Shown: piece after piece, positions 61,832 through 64,000 of the stretch
Numbering within the stretch: position 1 is the first letter of the stretch
Layout of the letters: each line of letters starts with the position of its first letter
Assembly: GCA_964019335.1 (NCBI GenBank)
Contig: OZ025691.1
Span: forward strand, 372,001-436,000
Source of the DNA: Diplonema japonicum
Taxonomy: Eukaryota; Euglenozoa; Diplonemea; Diplonemida; Diplonemidae
DNA: 64,000 bases
Direction of reading: 5' to 3'
The notes under the pieces: model-generated
What the model saw: the letters and a program-made list of their open reading frames with translations, nothing else
Database searches by the model: none
What the model was told of the DNA's origin: nothing
Position numbers and translations under genes: made by a program

Positions 61832-64000
61832 ATGAGGAGGGGGGTGTGGCTGCTCACATTATGCTTCGTTGTGTGGTGTGACGGTGGCGGCGGGAATGCC
61901 ACAGATACGCCTGATACGGAACGGCCACATTTGGACGCGAAGCTGTACCTTCCTGTGAGCATTGACGAGCTGTTCGACGGGTTCGCGGAGGCTGCAGGTG
62001 CAGCAGTGGCCACAGTGACGGGCATAGACGCAGCGATGGTTGAGGTGTCGCTGAGCGCAAACCCTGCCAGTGCAGATGTCATGGTATACACGGACGTGTC
62101 GGACCTTAAGCGGGCCAGCGATCAGCTGAAAGAAGCTGTTGCCAACGGCATGCACATCAAAGGTGTCAGCATCACTTCAGTGGAGGTTATCTTCGTGGCC
62201 GACTCCGTTCTTGACGAATGCGACACCGCTCCTTGCGGAGCCGACCAGACCTGCAACGACCTGAACCTTCGCTCTCTCAACGACTTTGTTTGCGTCTGCA
62301 AGGATGGCTCTACCACTTCCATCGCCACTCCTGCGAACTGCACGGCCCCCCACCTCGCCGTCGTGTTCAGCCTCCCTGTCAACCCGCACGACCTTCTCTC
62401 CGGCTTCGAGGCCGCCCTCACAAAAGAGGTTGCCCGCATCACCGGCGTCCCGCAGTCTGCTGTCGTTGACGTCGTCTTGAAAGCAGACCCCAACTCCGCC
62501 TCCTTCAGGCTCTATACTCAGTCCTTCAACCTCAAGCCTCTTAAGGACCGCATCGAAGAGGTTGTGGCCAGCGGTTTGTTCATCGCAGGTGTCAAAGTCG
62601 ACGCAGCCTCCATCCGGATGGTAGCAGAGAACATCAAAGATGAGTGCGACGCGAAGCCCTGCGACGAAGGGCAGTCCTGCATCGACCCTGATGTCAGAAA
62701 CGAAGGCGATTTCGTGTGTTCTTGTACTGACGGGAGCTATCCGAAGGTGGGCGGTCCCACTCCTTCGTGCGAGCTGGGCTTCTCAGGTCTTCAGTCAGTG
62801 GCCGAGTCTATGGAGGTGGTGGGCCTCATTGCAGGTCCCACTGCCCTTCTGTCTGCGCAGAACGCTATGCTTCACGCTACGCACTGCAACGCGCCCTTTC
62901 TGTCTCCCCCCAAGGCGCTGCACCCGACGGGGATCACTGTTGGTGGCTACCCCATGGCCGGTTGTGCCATTGCGAACACAGCCATTCTTATCGGCACTTC
63001 TATATTACAGCACATCCTTGTGTTGCTCTTGGCCCATTATCTTCCTGACAGGAGCGTGGAATCCCTCCACAAAACCTTGGGTTACCCGTTCCTTCCCCTT
63101 CGCATGTTCCTCATCCTCCTCCCGGGTTCCATCCTGTGTTCCACAGCGCTGATGTCTGACTCTACGTCCTCATGGACCTTGGTTTTGGGTGCAGTGGTGT
63201 TCTCTTTCTGGCTTGTCTGCCTTGCGGGCACTTTGCTGCTTCCCCCCGAGACCCTCACCGCCTCTTTGTACAAGAAGCAAGATGTCAACGCAGCTTACTT
63301 ACCAATCATGTTCTTCATGTTGATGTTTGTGACCACAACCACCGCGTACAGGACGCAGTTCGCCTCTACCTGCGCTGCTCAGCGCATAGTAGTGGGTGTT
63401 ATGTGGCTCGTGTACAGCTTAGTCACATTCTTCAAGAAGCCCTTCAGCCAGAACAAGCTGCAGTACAACAACATCATAACAGGCATCCTGTTCTTGCAGG
63501 CGCTGGGGTGGCTATTCCTAGCTTCCGGACTGTATGAGGGTGACGGGCAGCGCAACCATGGGCTGGTGGATGCTTCTGTTGTGATGCGGTTCCTTGCGGT
63601 GTGCGTGATCCTGCTGTGCCTTGGTATGCTGGTTGTGTACCATGGAAGGAAGATGCTTCAGAAGCGGGCGAAGATACCTATGGCATTGGTGATCTTGACT
63701 GAGGGAATGTGGGTGTGGCTGTGTGTTGGGATTATAGCCCACTGGGCACTTGCTTTCGGTGCCTTGTTGTTCTTGATATTGTACCTGCTGCTGTGCGTGC
63801 GGCAGACGAAGGACCCGGCAATAGATAGCTGTCTTGAAGCTCCGATGATTGCCGAGGACGAGGTTCTTCCAGACATCGATGATGCAGAGGCACCCCTCAG
63901 CTACACACCGCCCAGGCTCGAGGGGGAGACGGAGCAGGAGCTACCCGGCATCATGCCTCTTGCTGCTTTGGAAGGTTTGGGTTCCCACGAGTCTCCCTTA
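61832..64000 (+). CDS. Multi-pass membrane protein with duplicated ectodomain, truncated by window end
   Basis: The frame runs unbroken for 723 codons from ATG 61832 to the window edge. A signal peptide (MRRGVWLLTLCFVVWCDGG) precedes two copies of a module: a SEA-like segment (LYLPVSIDELFDGFAEAA near 38; FSLPVNPHDLLSGFEAALTK near 178), each followed by an EGF-like Cys motif (CDTAPCGADQTC near 130; CDAKPCDEGQSC near 271). From about 380 to 650 there are eight or nine hydrophobic helices (for example AILIGTSILQHILVLLLAHY and VVMRFLAVCVILLCLGMLVV), then an acidic cytosolic tail. It resembles an adhesion-type receptor in layout, but I recognise no seven-TM family signature. The last exon or exons lie outside the window. 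Confidence 0.78.
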   Translation, partial: MRRGVWLLTLCFVVWCDGGGGNATDTPDTERPHLDAKLYLPVSIDELFDGFAEAAGAAVATVTGIDAAMVEVSLSANPASADVMVYTDVSDLKRASDQLKEAVANGMHIKGVSITSVEVIFVADSVLDECDTAPCGADQTCNDLNLRSLNDFVCVCKDGSTTSIATPANCTAPHLAVVFSLPVNPHDLLSGFEAALTKEVARITGVPQSAVVDVVLKADPNSASFRLYTQSFNLKPLKDRIEEVVASGLFIAGVKVDAASIRMVAENIKDECDAKPCDEGQSCIDPDVRNEGDFVCSCTDGSYPKVGGPTPSCELGFSGLQSVAESMEVVGLIAGPTALLSAQNAMLHATHCNAPFLSPPKALHPTGITVGGYPMAGCAIANTAILIGTSILQHILVLLLAHYLPDRSVESLHKTLGYPFLPLRMFLILLPGSILCSTALMSDSTSSWTLVLGAVVFSFWLVCLAGTLLLPPETLTASLYKKQDVNAAYLPIMFFMLMFVTTTTAYRTQFASTCAAQRIVVGVMWLVYSLVTFFKKPFSQNKLQYNNIITGILFLQALGWLFLASGLYEGDGQRNHGLVDASVVMRFLAVCVILLCLGMLVVYHGRKMLQKRAKIPMALVILTEGMWVWLCVGIIAHWALAFGALLFLILYLLLCVRQTKDPAIDSCLEAPMIAEDEVLPDIDDAEAPLSYTPPRLEGETEQELPGIMPLAALEGLGSHESPL

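Overview
The window looks like nuclear DNA of a protist. Genes carry short GT-AG introns, the products are eukaryotic (axonemal dynein light chain LC1, FYVE and PDK1-like kinases, PH, ankyrin, SPRY, calponin-homology and OTU domains), and spacers are full of long A and T runs. Every protein gene I can support, about 28, lies on the + strand. Most are preceded by a pyrimidine tract ending in AG, then a short and often purine-only leader, then ATG. One-way arrays with pyrimidine-AG signals beside ordinary cis introns suggest a lineage with polycistronic transcription and spliced-leader trans-splicing. A euglenozoan, particularly a diplonemid, fits best; a dinoflagellate relative is an alternative. 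The lineage is an inference: no spliced-leader or rRNA gene is in the window.

Layout. 1-3160: the 3' part of an unknown gene, then a glutamine-rich protein. 3160-7560: non-coding, low complexity, with interspersed repeats. 7560-32521: a dense array holding a membrane coiled-coil protein, a small coiled-coil protein, a probable mitochondrial membrane protein, a PDK1-like kinase, a PH-domain protein, an NnrU-family membrane protein, an unknown protein, a 1910-residue SPRY/ankyrin protein, LC1, a Cys-rich membrane protein, a 979-residue double-TM coiled-coil protein, a TPR protein, a coiled-coil protein and a four-exon FYVE-kinase. 34224-54384: a second array with a giant beta-repeat protein, an OTU-domain reading frame, a receptor with a degenerate cyclase-like domain, a small basic protein, a CH/EF-hand protein, ATIC, a retroelement remnant on the - strand, a 2-oxoglutarate oxygenase and an MFSD12-like transporter. 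54385-60290: almost 6 kb of non-coding sequence with repeats and inverted repeats. 60291-64000: two surface-type membrane proteins, the last cut by the window edge.

The genes do not form one pathway. Many are cytoskeletal, flagellar, signalling or membrane proteins; ATIC (purine synthesis) is the one clear housekeeping enzyme. Mobile DNA is a second theme: a 505-bp inverted-repeat element inside a kinase intron, two small TA-flanked MITE-like elements (one supplies the last base of a stop codon), a frameshifted LINE-like remnant whose 3' tail is shared with a short repeat, and a five-copy interspersed repeat.

Exon joins come from reading frame and GT/AG only, without transcripts. Functions rest on motif recognition, with no database search.
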